Shown here in pieces: positions 1-9,853 of a stretch of 64,000 nt of DNA. Below the pieces are notes generated by a model. It did not search any database, was not told where the DNA came from, and was given only the letters and a program-made list of their open reading frames with translations. How positions within the stretch are numbered: the stretch's first letter is position 1; every line of letters starts with the position of its first letter. Source of the DNA: Nitrosomonas sp. (GTDB lineage: Bacteria; Pseudomonadota; Gammaproteobacteria; Burkholderiales; Nitrosomonadaceae); the NCBI GenBank assembly GCA_017984435.1, contig JAGNZK010000003.1, positions 46,798 through 110,797 on the forward strand. Reading direction: 5' to 3'. Both the position numbers and the translations under genes were made by a program.

Positions 1-1
1 C

Positions 2-463
<462 letters not shown>

Positions 464-475
464 TATTTGATTCTT

Positions 476-1021
476 ATGCTGACCTATCAACAAGTGCAAC
501 AGACTCTGGATACGGCTGATCTGATTTACTCAGAGCAGATCGTAGCGCAAACAGTACAACGCATGGCAGTAGATATCACGCAGGTTTTATCGCATCGGCA
601 ACCCTTGGTTTTATGTGTGATGGGCGGCGCAGTGGTATTTACCGGACAATTGTTGCCACAACTGCGGTTTCCGCTGGATTTTGATTATCTGCATTTGACG
701 CGCTACGACAAAAAAATGACGGGTGGTAAAATTCACTGGCAGGCGGAACCGAAAGAAGATCTGCGAGACCGGGTTGTTCTAGTGCTGGATGACATTCTGG
801 ATGAAGGAATTACTTTGTCTGCCATTCGTGACAAAGTATTGGAAAATGGTGCGAAAGCATTTTATAGTGCGGTGTTTGCGGAAAAAGCAACGGGAAGGCT
901 CAAACCATTCAAAGCTGATTTTGTCGGACTAACGGTACCTGATCGCTATGTGTTTGGTTTTGGCATGGATATTCACGGTGCCTGGCGGAATTTGCCGGCT
1001 ATTTATGCAGTAAAAGATTGA
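476..1021 (+). CDS. hpt: Hypoxanthine-guanine phosphoribosyltransferase
   Basis: Purine-salvage enzyme that joins hypoxanthine or guanine to PRPP, giving IMP or GMP in the cytoplasm. The PRPP-binding signature VLVLDDILDEGIT lies at about residues 101-113. The family's hydrophobic strand and loop (LVLCVMGGAVVFTGQL) lies at residues 44-60. The length of 181 residues fits. ATG at 476 is preferred; a TTG three codons upstream would add only three residues. It is followed after 19 bases by a nucleoside phosphorylase of the same salvage pathway. Substrate preference cannot be read from the sequence alone. Confidence 0.85.
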   Translation: MLTYQQVQQTLDTADLIYSEQIVAQTVQRMAVDITQVLSHRQPLVLCVMGGAVVFTGQLLPQLRFPLDFDYLHLTRYDKKMTGGKIHWQAEPKEDLRDRVVLVLDDILDEGITLSAIRDKVLENGAKAFYSAVFAEKATGRLKPFKADFVGLTVPDRYVFGFGMDIHGAWRNLPAIYAVKD

Positions 1022-1040
1022 ATCTGGAAACGAGAAAATA

Positions 1041-1787
1041 ATGCTTGCAATCATTGGCGGCAGTGGCATGACGCAATTATCCTGCCTGGAAATATCACGC
1101 CGGCAAATCATACGCACGCCGTATGGCGAACCTTCCGGACCGTTGACGTTCGGTAAAATCAGGGATCAGGATATCGTTTTTCTGGCGCGGCACGGCCACG
1201 GTCACACCATACCGCCGCATGCCATCAATTACCGTGCGAATTTATGGGCGCTGCATTCGCTGAAACCGTCCCATGTCATCGCCGTAGCCTCGGTGGGCGG
1301 CATTCGATCCGATTTGGCGCCGGGCCGACTAGTGGTTCCGAATCAGATTATCGATTACACCTACGGACGTAGTTTCACCTATTTTGACAGCACGGAAGAA
1401 CGCGTGACGCATGTTGATTTTACATTGCCTTATAGTCAGCAAACCCGTGCGTTATTGTTACAAGGCGCAAAAAATGCCCATACGGAAATTATCGATGGCG
1501 GAGTTTATGCCGCGACACAGGGACCCCGGCTTGAAACGACCGCTGAAATCAATCGGCTGGAGCGAGATGGTGCGGACATGGTGGGCATGACCGGCATGCC
1601 GGAGACTGCGCTGGCCAGGGAACTGGGATTAAATTATGCCACCATTGCCGTAATCGCCAATTATGCCGCCGGACGCGGCACTAACGTGAATGGCATTCCG
1701 CTCAAGGAGATTTACGCGGTGCTGGAACAGGCGATGGTGGGTGTCAGAAACATATTGGAACATGTGGTGAGCTGCTATGGCGATTAA
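1041..1787 (+). CDS. mtnP: MTAP-family phosphorylase, probably S-methyl-5'-thioinosine phosphorylase
   Basis: Member of the trimeric purine nucleoside / methylthioadenosine phosphorylase family, which splits a (methylthio)nucleoside with phosphate. N-terminal [10 protein letters not shown] is the family start. The phosphate and sugar site is seen in [20 protein letters not shown], and the late signature in [15 protein letters not shown] and [16 protein letters not shown]. The 248-residue length is normal. The choice between methylthioinosine and methylthioadenosine as substrate rests on resemblance to the Pseudomonas methylthioinosine enzyme and is an inference. The reading frame overlaps the start of the following def gene by 11 bases, suggesting translational coupling. 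With the preceding hpt it forms a purine-salvage pair. Confidence 0.8.
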   Translation: MLAIIGGSGMTQLSCLEISRRQIIRTPYGEPSGPLTFGKIRDQDIVFLARHGHGHTIPPHAINYRANLWALHSLKPSHVIAVASVGGIRSDLAPGRLVVPNQIIDYTYGRSFTYFDSTEERVTHVDFTLPYSQQTRALLLQGAKNAHTEIIDGGVYAATQGPRLETTAEINRLERDGADMVGMTGMPETALARELGLNYATIAVIANYAAGRGTNVNGIPLKEIYAVLEQAMVGVRNILEHVVSCYGD

Positions 1788-2310
1788 ACCGGTACTAAGA
1801 ATGGGCGATCCTGTATTGCTCGAAGTCGCTAAAAAAGTCGATCGATTCGATACCTCCGAACTGCACGCGTTAATCCAGGATATGCACGACACTATGGAGT
1901 CGCTGAATGGCGCAGGCTTGGCGGCACCGCAGATTGGCGTGAGCTTGCAGGTGGTGATTTTCGGCTTTGAAAAGAATCAGCGCTACCCCGATGCCGACGA
2001 AGTCCCTTTTACAGTGTTGCTCAATCCGCAGTTGACACCGTTATCCGACGAAATGGAAGATGGCTGGGAAGGCTGCCTCAGCGTACCGGGAATGCGCGGC
2101 GTAGTGCCGCGCTACGCACACTTGCGCTACCAGGGTATGGATCAATACGGCAAAGTGATCGACCGTACAGTCAGTGGCTTTCATGCACGGGTGGTACAAC
2201 ATGAATGTGATCATTTACAGGGGATTTTGTATCCGATGCGGATCAAGGATTTTAGGCAGTTTGGGTTTACGGATGTACTGTTTCCTGGACAGGTGATTGT
2301 GGATGATTAG
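1777..2310 (+). CDS. def: Peptide deformylase
   Basis: Removes the formyl group from the N-terminal methionine of new proteins, a metal-dependent cytoplasmic step. All three family motifs are present: GLAAPQIG (residues 47-54), EGCLSVPG (98-105, metal-ligand Cys) and QHECDH (141-146, the HExxH-type metal site). The length of 177 residues is normal. It sits behind purine-salvage genes rather than beside fmt, the common def partner. A second def elsewhere in the genome is therefore possible, but cannot be seen here. Confidence 0.95.
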   Translation: MAIKPVLRMGDPVLLEVAKKVDRFDTSELHALIQDMHDTMESLNGAGLAAPQIGVSLQVVIFGFEKNQRYPDADEVPFTVLLNPQLTPLSDEMEDGWEGCLSVPGMRGVVPRYAHLRYQGMDQYGKVIDRTVSGFHARVVQHECDHLQGILYPMRIKDFRQFGFTDVLFPGQVIVDD

Positions 2311-2382
2311 GTTTGTGTAAAATCTAATTCTTATAGACTGCTTAGAATTTAGTCAACCATCCCAAAATTAGAAGGCGAAACT

Positions 2383-3273
2383 ATGCACTCAGATTATGCT
2401 CAATATTTCAAATTTACAGGGCGTTCACGCTTGGAAAAATCTATCAATTCATTACTTGGGATCGTTGAGGGTATTGCGGTAGATTCGATAATTAATAATG
2501 CAGAAATTAATTTCTTAAAACTATGGCTGGAAGAACACAATGAATTGAAAGATTGTCATCCATATAACGAATTACTTCCTCTTGTTGAAAATTCATTAAT
2601 TGATGGTGTTCTTGAGGCAGAAGAAAAACAAGATATTGTATGGCTATGTAAGAAGCTTCGGTCTTCAGAATTTTTTGACGAGATAACAGCTGATCTTCAA
2701 AGACTTCATGCAGTACTTGGAGGAATAAACTCAGATGGTTTTATTTCAGAAGCAGAATTAGAAGGTCTTTCAGATTGGCTGTCTGAACATGGGCATTTAA
2801 AAATGTGCTGGCCTTATGAGGAAATTGAGAGTCTGATTATCGGCGTACTTTCTGATAAGAAAATTGATAATGAAGAACAAAAATTTCTCAAAGAATTTTT
2901 CTCAGAATTTACCGCAATTTTGGACAATCAAACAATTGTCAATCCTGTGCTTACTATTAATAGAAAGGTTATGGGTTTATGTTCTGTTTGTCCGGAAATT
3001 AAATTTTCTGGTAGTAAGTTTTGCTTTACCGGAACATCTTATAAATACACTCGGTCAGAGTTTTCCAAACTTGTAAATCAACTTGGTGGTGAAGTTATAA
3101 ATTCTGTTTCTACAAAACTGGATTATTTAATTATTGGTGCTGACGGTAACCCATGTTGGGCATATGCATGTTACGGTAGAAAGGTCGAGAGAGCGGTTGA
3201 ATTACGAAAAATAGGATCACGTTTGCTGATCGTGCATGAAAATGATTTTCACGATGCAATTGCAGATAATTAA
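2383..3273 (+). CDS. Orphan BRCT-domain protein with a duplicated N-terminal helical module
   Basis: Not recognised as a named gene. The C-terminal ~90 residues (about 206-293) form a BRCT domain: KFCFTGTSYKYTRSEFSKL, then LGGEVINSVSTKLDYLIIG, like that of LigA 2 kb upstream. The first 180 residues hold two related helical repeats, about 23-92 and 108-176. Each contains a WL-EH-LK-C-PY core (WLEEHNELKDCHPYNEL against WLSEHGHLKMCWPYEEI) followed by an acidic D-G or D-N ... EE segment that resembles TerB-like modules. The gene is clearly more AT-rich than its neighbours, which suggests acquisition. No catalytic site is visible. A DNA-damage or DNA-end binding role is only a guess from the BRCT domain. 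Confidence 0.75.
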   Translation: MHSDYAQYFKFTGRSRLEKSINSLLGIVEGIAVDSIINNAEINFLKLWLEEHNELKDCHPYNELLPLVENSLIDGVLEAEEKQDIVWLCKKLRSSEFFDEITADLQRLHAVLGGINSDGFISEAELEGLSDWLSEHGHLKMCWPYEEIESLIIGVLSDKKIDNEEQKFLKEFFSEFTAILDNQTIVNPVLTINRKVMGLCSVCPEIKFSGSKFCFTGTSYKYTRSEFSKLVNQLGGEVINSVSTKLDYLIIGADGNPCWAYACYGRKVERAVELRKIGSRLLIVHENDFHDAIADN

Positions 3274-3275
3274 GG

Positions 3276-3303
3276 AAAACATTGTTAAGTAACAATGATT
3301 ACT
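3276..3303. terminator. Candidate bidirectional terminator between convergent genes
   Basis: Stem CATTGTT (3280-3286) and AACAATG (3291-3297) with a four-base loop lies between the stop codons of the BRCT gene and hemJ. AT-rich flanks on both sides could act as short U-tracts. The stem is weak, so this is tentative. Confidence 0.35.
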
Positions 3304-3742
3304 TAATTAACTCAGAAACCACCACACCCAAATCCGGCTTAACCACCACCAGTATCACCACCGCAAACAGGACTAACACCGGAAATTCATTGAACCAGCG
3401 GTAAAACACATGACCATGCGTATTGCTGTCGGTTTTGAATGCCGTGACAAATTTTCCACAGTAATAATGATAGACAATTAATAGTAATACCAGAGCCAGT
3501 TTGGCATGCAACCAACCGCCGGAAAAACCGTAACCCAGCCATAGCCACACACCGAAAACCACGGTCAGCACTGCGCCGGGGGTCATGATGCCATAATACA
3601 GCTTGCGCTCCATGATTTTGAAGCGTTCTTTGCCGGGCTGATCCTCGCACATGGCATGATAAACGAACAAGCGCGGCAGGTAGAATAGTCCGGCGAACCA
3701 GGTGACCATGAAAATGATGTGCAGTGATTTTATCCAGAGCAT
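3299..3742 (-). CDS. hemJ: HemJ-type protoporphyrinogen IX oxidase (CopD / UPF0093 family membrane protein)
   Basis: Small inner-membrane protein of 147 residues. The N-terminal segment MLWIKSLHIIFMVTWFAGLF with the following LPRLFVYHAM is the HemJ signature, and three or four transmembrane helices are visible (about 3-20, 54-72, 80-98, 124-140). HemJ oxidises protoporphyrinogen IX to protoporphyrin IX in haem synthesis and binds haem through conserved histidines near the N terminus. Haem demand is high in ammonia oxidisers. It is transcribed alone on the minus strand, convergent with the BRCT gene. Confidence 0.8.
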   Translation of the reverse strand: MLWIKSLHIIFMVTWFAGLFYLPRLFVYHAMCEDQPGKERFKIMERKLYYGIMTPGAVLTVVFGVWLWLGYGFSGGWLHAKLALVLLLIVYHYYCGKFVTAFKTDSNTHGHVFYRWFNEFPVLVLFAVVILVVVKPDLGVVVSELIK

Positions 3743-3863
3743 GGCAGTGTGAAATGTTGGTGTTAAAGTTGTTATGATATTGGGTTTGTGATGTTAGTGC
3801 TATCCCATGAGTTCAGGTGGCGCATGGGCAACATCAGTATTTAGATTAAAGAACGGGATGACT

Positions 3864-5375
3864 ATGAATCAATATTATCAGCATTTAGTTGAAAAACTGG
3901 AAGAAATTGCGCATTTGAACGGTGTCATGAGCACGATCGGTTGGGATCAGGAAGTTGTGCTGCCAGTGGGTGCCGGCGAGGCACGCGCCAAGCAAATCGC
4001 CGCATTGGCGGGCGTTATTCATGAGCGCATGACGGATGCGCAACTGGGAGATTGTCTGGCTAAATTGAATCATCACGGGATTGATGCTTTCAATGAATTT
4101 GAGCGTTGTAATATTCGCGAAGCGCAGCGCGATTATGAATTGGAGACCAAAGTACCCAAGCGGCTGGTGCAGGAGTTGGCGGAATTGGGTTCGCGCGGGC
4201 ATGGCGTTTGGGTGACGGCACGCCAGGAGAATAAATTTTCAGATTTTGCACCGGTGCTGAAACGTTTTCTGGAATTAAAAAAAGAATGGGCGCAGTGTGT
4301 ATCACCGGATCTTGAGCCTTATGATGCGAATATTGATTTGTTTGAGCGCGGTACTACGATGGCCGTGATTACGCCGCTATTCGAACGTTTAAAGGAAGAA
4401 TTAATACCGTTGATTCATGCCATTCAAGACCATTCCTATCAACCGGATACATCTTTTCTGCAAGGTAGGTTTGCGCTGGATAAGCAAGAAGCATTGGCGT
4501 GTAAAATCAGCGGGGATATGGGATTCAATTTTGAACAAGGGCGCATCGATGTGTCGGTGCATCCGTTTTGCGGCGGCAGCCATCCGACCGATGTGCGCAT
4601 CACCACACGCTATAAAGATAGTAATTTTATCGAATCACTGTATTCGGTGATTCATGAAACTGGCCACGCGCTCTATGAACAGGGGCGACCACATGAGTTG
4701 GGTGATTTACCGGCATCGGAATCGTTGACGATGGGCATACACGAATCCCAGTCGTTGTTCTGGGAACGCATGATCGCACAGGGCAAACCTTTTTGTGCGC
4801 ACTATTTCGATACCATACGCGCGGCATTTCCGGAGAATCTGCAATCCGCTACGGTGGATTCGTTTTATCGCGCGATCAATACTTGCAAGGCGGATTTTAT
4901 TCGCGTGGAGGCGGATGAAGTGACTTATCCGTTGCATATCATTCTGCGCTATGAAATCGAAAGAGGTTTGTTTGATGGTTCGATGCAGGTTGATGATTTG
5001 CCGCATATTTGGAATGAGTTGATGCAGAAATACTTGGGAATCAAGCCGACAACCGACACGCTCGGTGTGTTGCAGGATTCGCATTGGAGCGGCGGGGCGT
5101 TTGGGTATTTTCCTTCATACACGCTGGGTGCGATGTATGCGTGCCAGTTTTATAAAACGCTGCTGAATGAACAACCGGAGACTGAAGCAAATATTGCAAC
5201 AGGGAATTTTTCGCCGATTAAAGGCTGGCTCAACGAGAAAATTCACCGCCAAGGCAGCCTGTATACACCACAAGAACTCATTCAGCGCGTTACGGGGGAA
5301 TCTTTAAATCCGGATCATTTTATTGATTATCTGAAGAATAAGTACCGTGAAATTTATGGACTGACTTCAGTTTAA
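3864..5375 (+). CDS. Thermostable carboxypeptidase 1 (M32 family, carboxypeptidase Taq type)
   Basis: Zinc metallocarboxypeptidase of family M32, cytoplasmic, trimming C-terminal residues from peptides. The metal motif HETGH lies at residues 264-268, preceded by SLYSVI and followed by ALYEQGRP, as is typical of the family. HPFCGGSHPTDVRITTRY and the IHESQSLFWERM segment are also conserved in M32. With the start chosen at the ATG before NQYYQHLVEKL the length is 503 residues, the usual family size. An in-frame ATG at 3807 would add 19 residues that look unlike the family. Confidence 0.92.
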   Translation: MNQYYQHLVEKLEEIAHLNGVMSTIGWDQEVVLPVGAGEARAKQIAALAGVIHERMTDAQLGDCLAKLNHHGIDAFNEFERCNIREAQRDYELETKVPKRLVQELAELGSRGHGVWVTARQENKFSDFAPVLKRFLELKKEWAQCVSPDLEPYDANIDLFERGTTMAVITPLFERLKEELIPLIHAIQDHSYQPDTSFLQGRFALDKQEALACKISGDMGFNFEQGRIDVSVHPFCGGSHPTDVRITTRYKDSNFIESLYSVIHETGHALYEQGRPHELGDLPASESLTMGIHESQSLFWERMIAQGKPFCAHYFDTIRAAFPENLQSATVDSFYRAINTCKADFIRVEADEVTYPLHIILRYEIERGLFDGSMQVDDLPHIWNELMQKYLGIKPTTDTLGVLQDSHWSGGAFGYFPSYTLGAMYACQFYKTLLNEQPETEANIATGNFSPIKGWLNEKIHRQGSLYTPQELIQRVTGESLNPDHFIDYLKNKYREIYGLTSV

Positions 5376-5384
5376 TTGACTGCT

Positions 5385-6209
5385 TTATGCTTGTCGTCGG
5401 CCCTGCGTATTCTCAATCCACTTTTTGACGCGATTGGCATCGCCGATACGGGTATTTTTGCCCCAGGAGTTCAGTAAAACAATCACTACGGGTTGGCCCG
5501 ATATGTTGGCTTGCATGACTAAACATCGCCCGGCCTCACTCAGGTAGCCGGTTTTGGAGACATCGATTTCCCAGCCTTGGTTGCGCACCAGACTATTGGA
5601 ATTGACATATTGTAATTGGCCACGCTTGTTTCCAGGAGACACAGAATGCTGGGATGTCGTTGAGAACTCACGAATTGCCGCATAGTTATTGGAAGCGGTG
5701 ACCAGTTTTGCCAGATCGCGCGCGGTAGCAACATTACTACTATTCAAACCGGAAGAATCGACAAAACGGCTGTTCGTCATGCCAATTTTCCTGGCTTTTT
5801 GATTCATGGCATTGACGAATGCCTGCGTGCCGCCAGGATAAGTGCGGCCAAGCGCTGCTGCGGCGCGGTTTTCGGATGACATCAGCGCCAATCGTAATAA
5901 TTCATGGCGGGGATAGCTGCTGCCAACGGGCAAGCGCGAGGAAGTGTGCTTCAACTTATCGACATCGGCTTGAGTAATGGTGATTTTTTCGTTCGGTGAT
6001 AGCCGTGCATCCAGCGTAACCATGGCGGTCATCAATTTGGTAATGGAAGCGATGGGCATCACCTTGTCGGCGTTTTTGTCATAAATGATGCGTGCATTCT
6101 GCGCATTGAAGACCATAGCTGCTTGAGATTTGATATCCGGGTTATTTTTTGCGAAGGTATTGTTGGTATAAAAAAACAGGACGCACAGTAACAGGATGGT
6201 TTGTTTCAT
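5385..6209 (-). CDS. pbpG: D-alanyl-D-alanine endopeptidase (PBP7-like, S11 family)
   Basis: Periplasmic serine peptidase acting on peptidoglycan cross-links or stem peptides. A signal peptide covers residues 1-20, ending at NNTFA. The three penicillin-binding motifs are all visible: SITK (S55, K58), SEN (112-114) and KTG (219-221). The length of 274 residues and the absence of a long C-terminal domain point to the PBP7/PbpG group rather than DacA. It lies convergent to the M32 carboxypeptidase with only nine bases between the stops. Confidence 0.88.
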   Translation of the reverse strand: MKQTILLLCVLFFYTNNTFAKNNPDIKSQAAMVFNAQNARIIYDKNADKVMPIASITKLMTAMVTLDARLSPNEKITITQADVDKLKHTSSRLPVGSSYPRHELLRLALMSSENRAAAALGRTYPGGTQAFVNAMNQKARKIGMTNSRFVDSSGLNSSNVATARDLAKLVTASNNYAAIREFSTTSQHSVSPGNKRGQLQYVNSNSLVRNQGWEIDVSKTGYLSEAGRCLVMQANISGQPVVIVLLNSWGKNTRIGDANRVKKWIENTQGRRQA

Positions 6210-6476
6210 TCTTTCTTGTCTCCAACGATTAGCAAAACCGTTATAATTTAAAAAGGCAAGCTCTACAGCAAAATTATCGGTATTCTACTATAGATTTGAA
6301 TATTTTTTAATGAAAATTTACAATAATAAATTATTTGTTTATAAAAGGTTATAAGCTTCTGTTGAGAATATTCATCAATAAATAAAATGCAACGCGCTGA
6401 TAGTATTGAAACACTGAACAGCCTGTTAAGATAAGCATGATTTAGTTGAATTCTCCCGGTCGCACCCCGCACAATC

Positions 6477-7271
6477 ATGCAGAAAACTACCCCGTTATTA
6501 TTACGCCTTATTCGCTTGACTCAATTGTTGCTGCATGTTGCTTCAGGGCTATTGCAATCGATTGTTTATCCGTACTTTCCGCTGCATATTCAGCGACGCA
6601 TGATGCAGCGTTGGGCAATGGGTTTGCTGTCTATTCTCCATATTAAGTTGCAGTGTCACGGCAGATTGCCGGGCGTGGAAGTGCCGCGCGCATTGTTCGC
6701 GGCTAATCATGTGTCGTGGTTGGATGTTTGTGTGTTGATGGCAGTTTGTCCGACGCGCTTTGTCGCCAAGGCGGAAATCAGCCATTGGCCGGTATTAGGG
6801 TTGTTGAGTAGAAATGCGGGCACATTATTTATTGAGCGTGCAAAACGCAGTGATACCGCACGCATCAATCAACAAATCAGCGAAGTGCTGGAAAAGGGTG
6901 AACGAGTGACTGTTTTTCCGGAAGGTACCACAGCCGATGGCACGCAACTCAATCACTTTCATGCTTCATTGTTGCAATCGGCCGTTACTGCAGACGCATT
7001 GCTTTATCCCGTAGCCATTCGTTATCGTAATGTGACGGGGAATATTTGCCGGGAAGCAGCCTATATAGACGCGTCACTGGTTTTATCGCTGCAAAAAATA
7101 TTGAGTCAGACTAGCATTGATGCGGAGTTAACGTTTGATGAACCGATTCCGTGCGGTATGAAAAATCGACGGGAGTTGGCGCGTTTAGCGGAACGGGCGA
7201 TTGCGGATACGCTGTCACTGCCTATTCCGCACAAGAAAGCTGAAAAACTTTCCGATCTTCCAACCGAATAG
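6477..7271 (+). CDS. plsC: 1-acyl-sn-glycerol-3-phosphate acyltransferase (PlsC family)
   Basis: Membrane-associated acyltransferase that adds the second acyl chain to lysophosphatidate. The catalytic block NHVSWLD (residues 77-83, the H-x4-D motif) and the substrate block FPEGTT (147-152) are both intact. A hydrophobic N-terminal stretch (about 5-30) should anchor it in the membrane. The length of 264 residues is normal. Its 3' end overlaps the 3' end of the convergent apaH gene by 50 bases. Some family members acylate other lipids, such as ornithine lipids, so the exact substrate is unproven. Confidence 0.85.
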   Translation: MQKTTPLLLRLIRLTQLLLHVASGLLQSIVYPYFPLHIQRRMMQRWAMGLLSILHIKLQCHGRLPGVEVPRALFAANHVSWLDVCVLMAVCPTRFVAKAEISHWPVLGLLSRNAGTLFIERAKRSDTARINQQISEVLEKGERVTVFPEGTTADGTQLNHFHASLLQSAVTADALLYPVAIRYRNVTGNICREAAYIDASLVLSLQKILSQTSIDAELTFDEPIPCGMKNRRELARLAERAIADTLSLPIPHKKAEKLSDLPTE

Positions 7272-8025
7272 CAGTCAATTGCCTGCCCCACACACAGCCG
7301 CTGTCCAACGCAATCAGATGATCCGCCAGGTACAATCCTAACGCAGACCAATGGCCACAGATGATGGTGCGTTGTTGACTGATGCGCTGAGGTAGGTTAA
7401 ACCATGGCAAGTAACCTGATGGAATGGATTGCGGATCGCCTTTAAAAGTAAGATCCATTCTGCCATCCGGTGTGCAAATACGCATTCGCGTCATGGCGTT
7501 GATGATAACCCGCAAACGATCATAGCCCGTCCATTCATCTTGCCAGTAACTCGGTTCATTGCCATACATCCGTGCAAATAATTCGTGATAATTATCTTGG
7601 CGTAAGGCACTTTCAACTTCCCGGGCCAATTGTTCCGCTTGTGGAATTGACCAGGATGGTAATAAACCGGCATGCACCATGGCATATTGGTTTTCGCTAT
7701 GAAATAATTTTTGCTGTCGCAGCCAATACAGCAGCTCATCGCGGTCGGGTGCATCCAAAATGGGTTGGATCGTATCACGCGGATGGTTTTTTGCGATGCC
7801 TGCGGCGACCATTAATAAATGTAAATCATGATTGCCGAGCACCATGACCATCGCATCGCCAGCCTGTTTGATAGTTCGCAATAGGGATAATGAATCAGGT
7901 CCGCGGTTCACAATATCCCCAACCAACCATAATTTATCGTGGGAAGGATCAAACCGGATCAGATCGATGAGCCGCTGAAATGCCGTAAAGCAACCTTGAA
8001 GATCACCGATTGCATAGATTGCCAT
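7222..8025 (-). CDS. apaH: Bis(5'-nucleosyl)-tetraphosphatase, symmetrical
   Basis: Splits diadenosine tetraphosphate (Ap4A) into two ADP and removes NpnN alarmones and RNA caps. Calcineurin-like metallophosphatase motifs are present: AIGDLQGC at the N terminus (the more usual form is GDxHG), VGDIVNRGPDS, and VLGNHDLHL. The length of 267 residues is standard. It lies 42 bases downstream of dapB on the same strand, so the two are probably co-transcribed. The last 50 coding bases overlap the end of plsC on the other strand. Confidence 0.92.
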   Translation of the reverse strand: MAIYAIGDLQGCFTAFQRLIDLIRFDPSHDKLWLVGDIVNRGPDSLSLLRTIKQAGDAMVMVLGNHDLHLLMVAAGIAKNHPRDTIQPILDAPDRDELLYWLRQQKLFHSENQYAMVHAGLLPSWSIPQAEQLAREVESALRQDNYHELFARMYGNEPSYWQDEWTGYDRLRVIINAMTRMRICTPDGRMDLTFKGDPQSIPSGYLPWFNLPQRISQQRTIICGHWSALGLYLADHLIALDSGCVWGRQLTAIRLEDRKVFQLSCAE

Positions 8026-8067
8026 TGTTGGCCGTCGCTTGTTTGATTAAGTGATTGCTGAGAAAGA

Positions 8068-8892
<825 letters not shown>

Positions 8893-8929
8893 TTAAATTT
8901 AAATAAAGAATAAAATATAAATGATCAGG

Positions 8930-9331
8930 TTACTTTGCTTCCACTTCATCGGACTTAACTTTTTCCGGTGCAGGATTAGCCTCGACGGGCTTGGGTTTGA
9001 TCGGATCTTTAGAGAAGCTCAGATAATTCTCAATATTCACCAACGTATCGTCTGCAAAAAAAAGAGTCAGCCGTTTTTGTTCAATAAGATCGCCTTTTTC
9101 ACGCCATATATACACATAATCCCATCGATTGTCGCGGAAAGTATCGACAATCAGTGGTGACCCCATCACGAAGAGGACCTGTGATTTAGTCATCCCTGGT
9201 TTTAGTTTTTCCAGCATTTCTTCGGTAACCACGTTGCCTTGTTGCACGTCAATTCGGTATAGAATATGGGGAAGAAATGAGCACCCTGCCAAGAGTAGAA
9301 AAACAAGCAGTGTGAAAGTTTTTGCAACCAT
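8930..9331 (-). CDS. bamE: Outer-membrane assembly lipoprotein BamE (SmpA/OmlA)
   Basis: Small lipoprotein of the BAM complex, which inserts beta-barrel proteins into the outer membrane. With the start at MVAKTFTLLVF, a lipoprotein signal ends in the lipobox LLAGC. The mature core carries the BamE signature LKPGMTKSQVLFVMGSP followed by WDYVYIWREKG. An upstream in-frame ATG at 9364 would add 11 polar residues before the signal and is unlikely. It is divergent from fur, a conserved bamE-fur arrangement, and is followed by dapB. The C-terminal tail is rich in Pro, Glu and Lys. Confidence 0.9.
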   Translation of the reverse strand: MVAKTFTLLVFLLLAGCSFLPHILYRIDVQQGNVVTEEMLEKLKPGMTKSQVLFVMGSPLIVDTFRDNRWDYVYIWREKGDLIEQKRLTLFFADDTLVNIENYLSFSKDPIKPKPVEANPAPEKVKSDEVEAK

Positions 9332-9408
9332 TTTATTGATATTAGCTGTTTCCAAAGTAGGCATAGCACTATATGATACAGCAAATCATTTTCTAAACAG
9401 AGATAACC

Positions 9409-9849
9409 ATGAGTAATTCGGGCGATCTGAAAAGCATAGACCTCAAAAATACTGGCCTTAAAACAACATTGCCGCGGCTCAAGATATTGAATTTATTTGA
9501 GCACAGTCGTGTACGTCACTTGTCTGCTGAAGATGTTTATAAAGTGCTACTCAATGAAGGTGAAGACATTGGATTGGCGACTGTTTATCGTGTTTTAACG
9601 CAATTTGAACAAGCGGGATTGTTGGAACGGCACCATTTTGAAAGTGGTAAGGCCGTATTTGAGCTTAAAAGCGATGGTCATCATGATCACTTGGTATGCC
9701 TGCAATGCGGACGTGTGGAAGAATTTTATGACGCGGAAATCGAAAAACGCCAAATAGCCATCGCGAAAGATCGTGGATTTAAGCTACAGGAACATTCATT
9801 ATCTCTCTATGCGGATTGCATTAAACCAGCTTGCCCTCATCGAAAATAA
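9409..9849 (+). CDS. fur: Ferric uptake regulator Fur
   Basis: Iron-responsive DNA-binding repressor. The winged-helix N-terminal half holds [11 protein letters not shown] and [20 protein letters not shown]. The dimerisation half carries the metal-binding [18 protein letters not shown], and the C terminus [10 protein letters not shown] supplies the second Cys pair. The length of 146 residues is normal. The 77-base gap to bamE must carry both promoters; I could not identify a convincing Fur box in it. A transglycosylase gene starts five bases after the stop. Confidence 0.95.
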   Translation: MSNSGDLKSIDLKNTGLKTTLPRLKILNLFEHSRVRHLSAEDVYKVLLNEGEDIGLATVYRVLTQFEQAGLLERHHFESGKAVFELKSDGHHDHLVCLQCGRVEEFYDAEIEKRQIAIAKDRGFKLQEHSLSLYADCIKPACPHRK

Positions 9850-9853
9850 CAAA

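Noticed and set aside
9332-9408. A Fur box in the bamE-fur divergent region.
   Set aside because: I found no stretch with convincing similarity to the Fur consensus by eye; a matrix scan would be needed.
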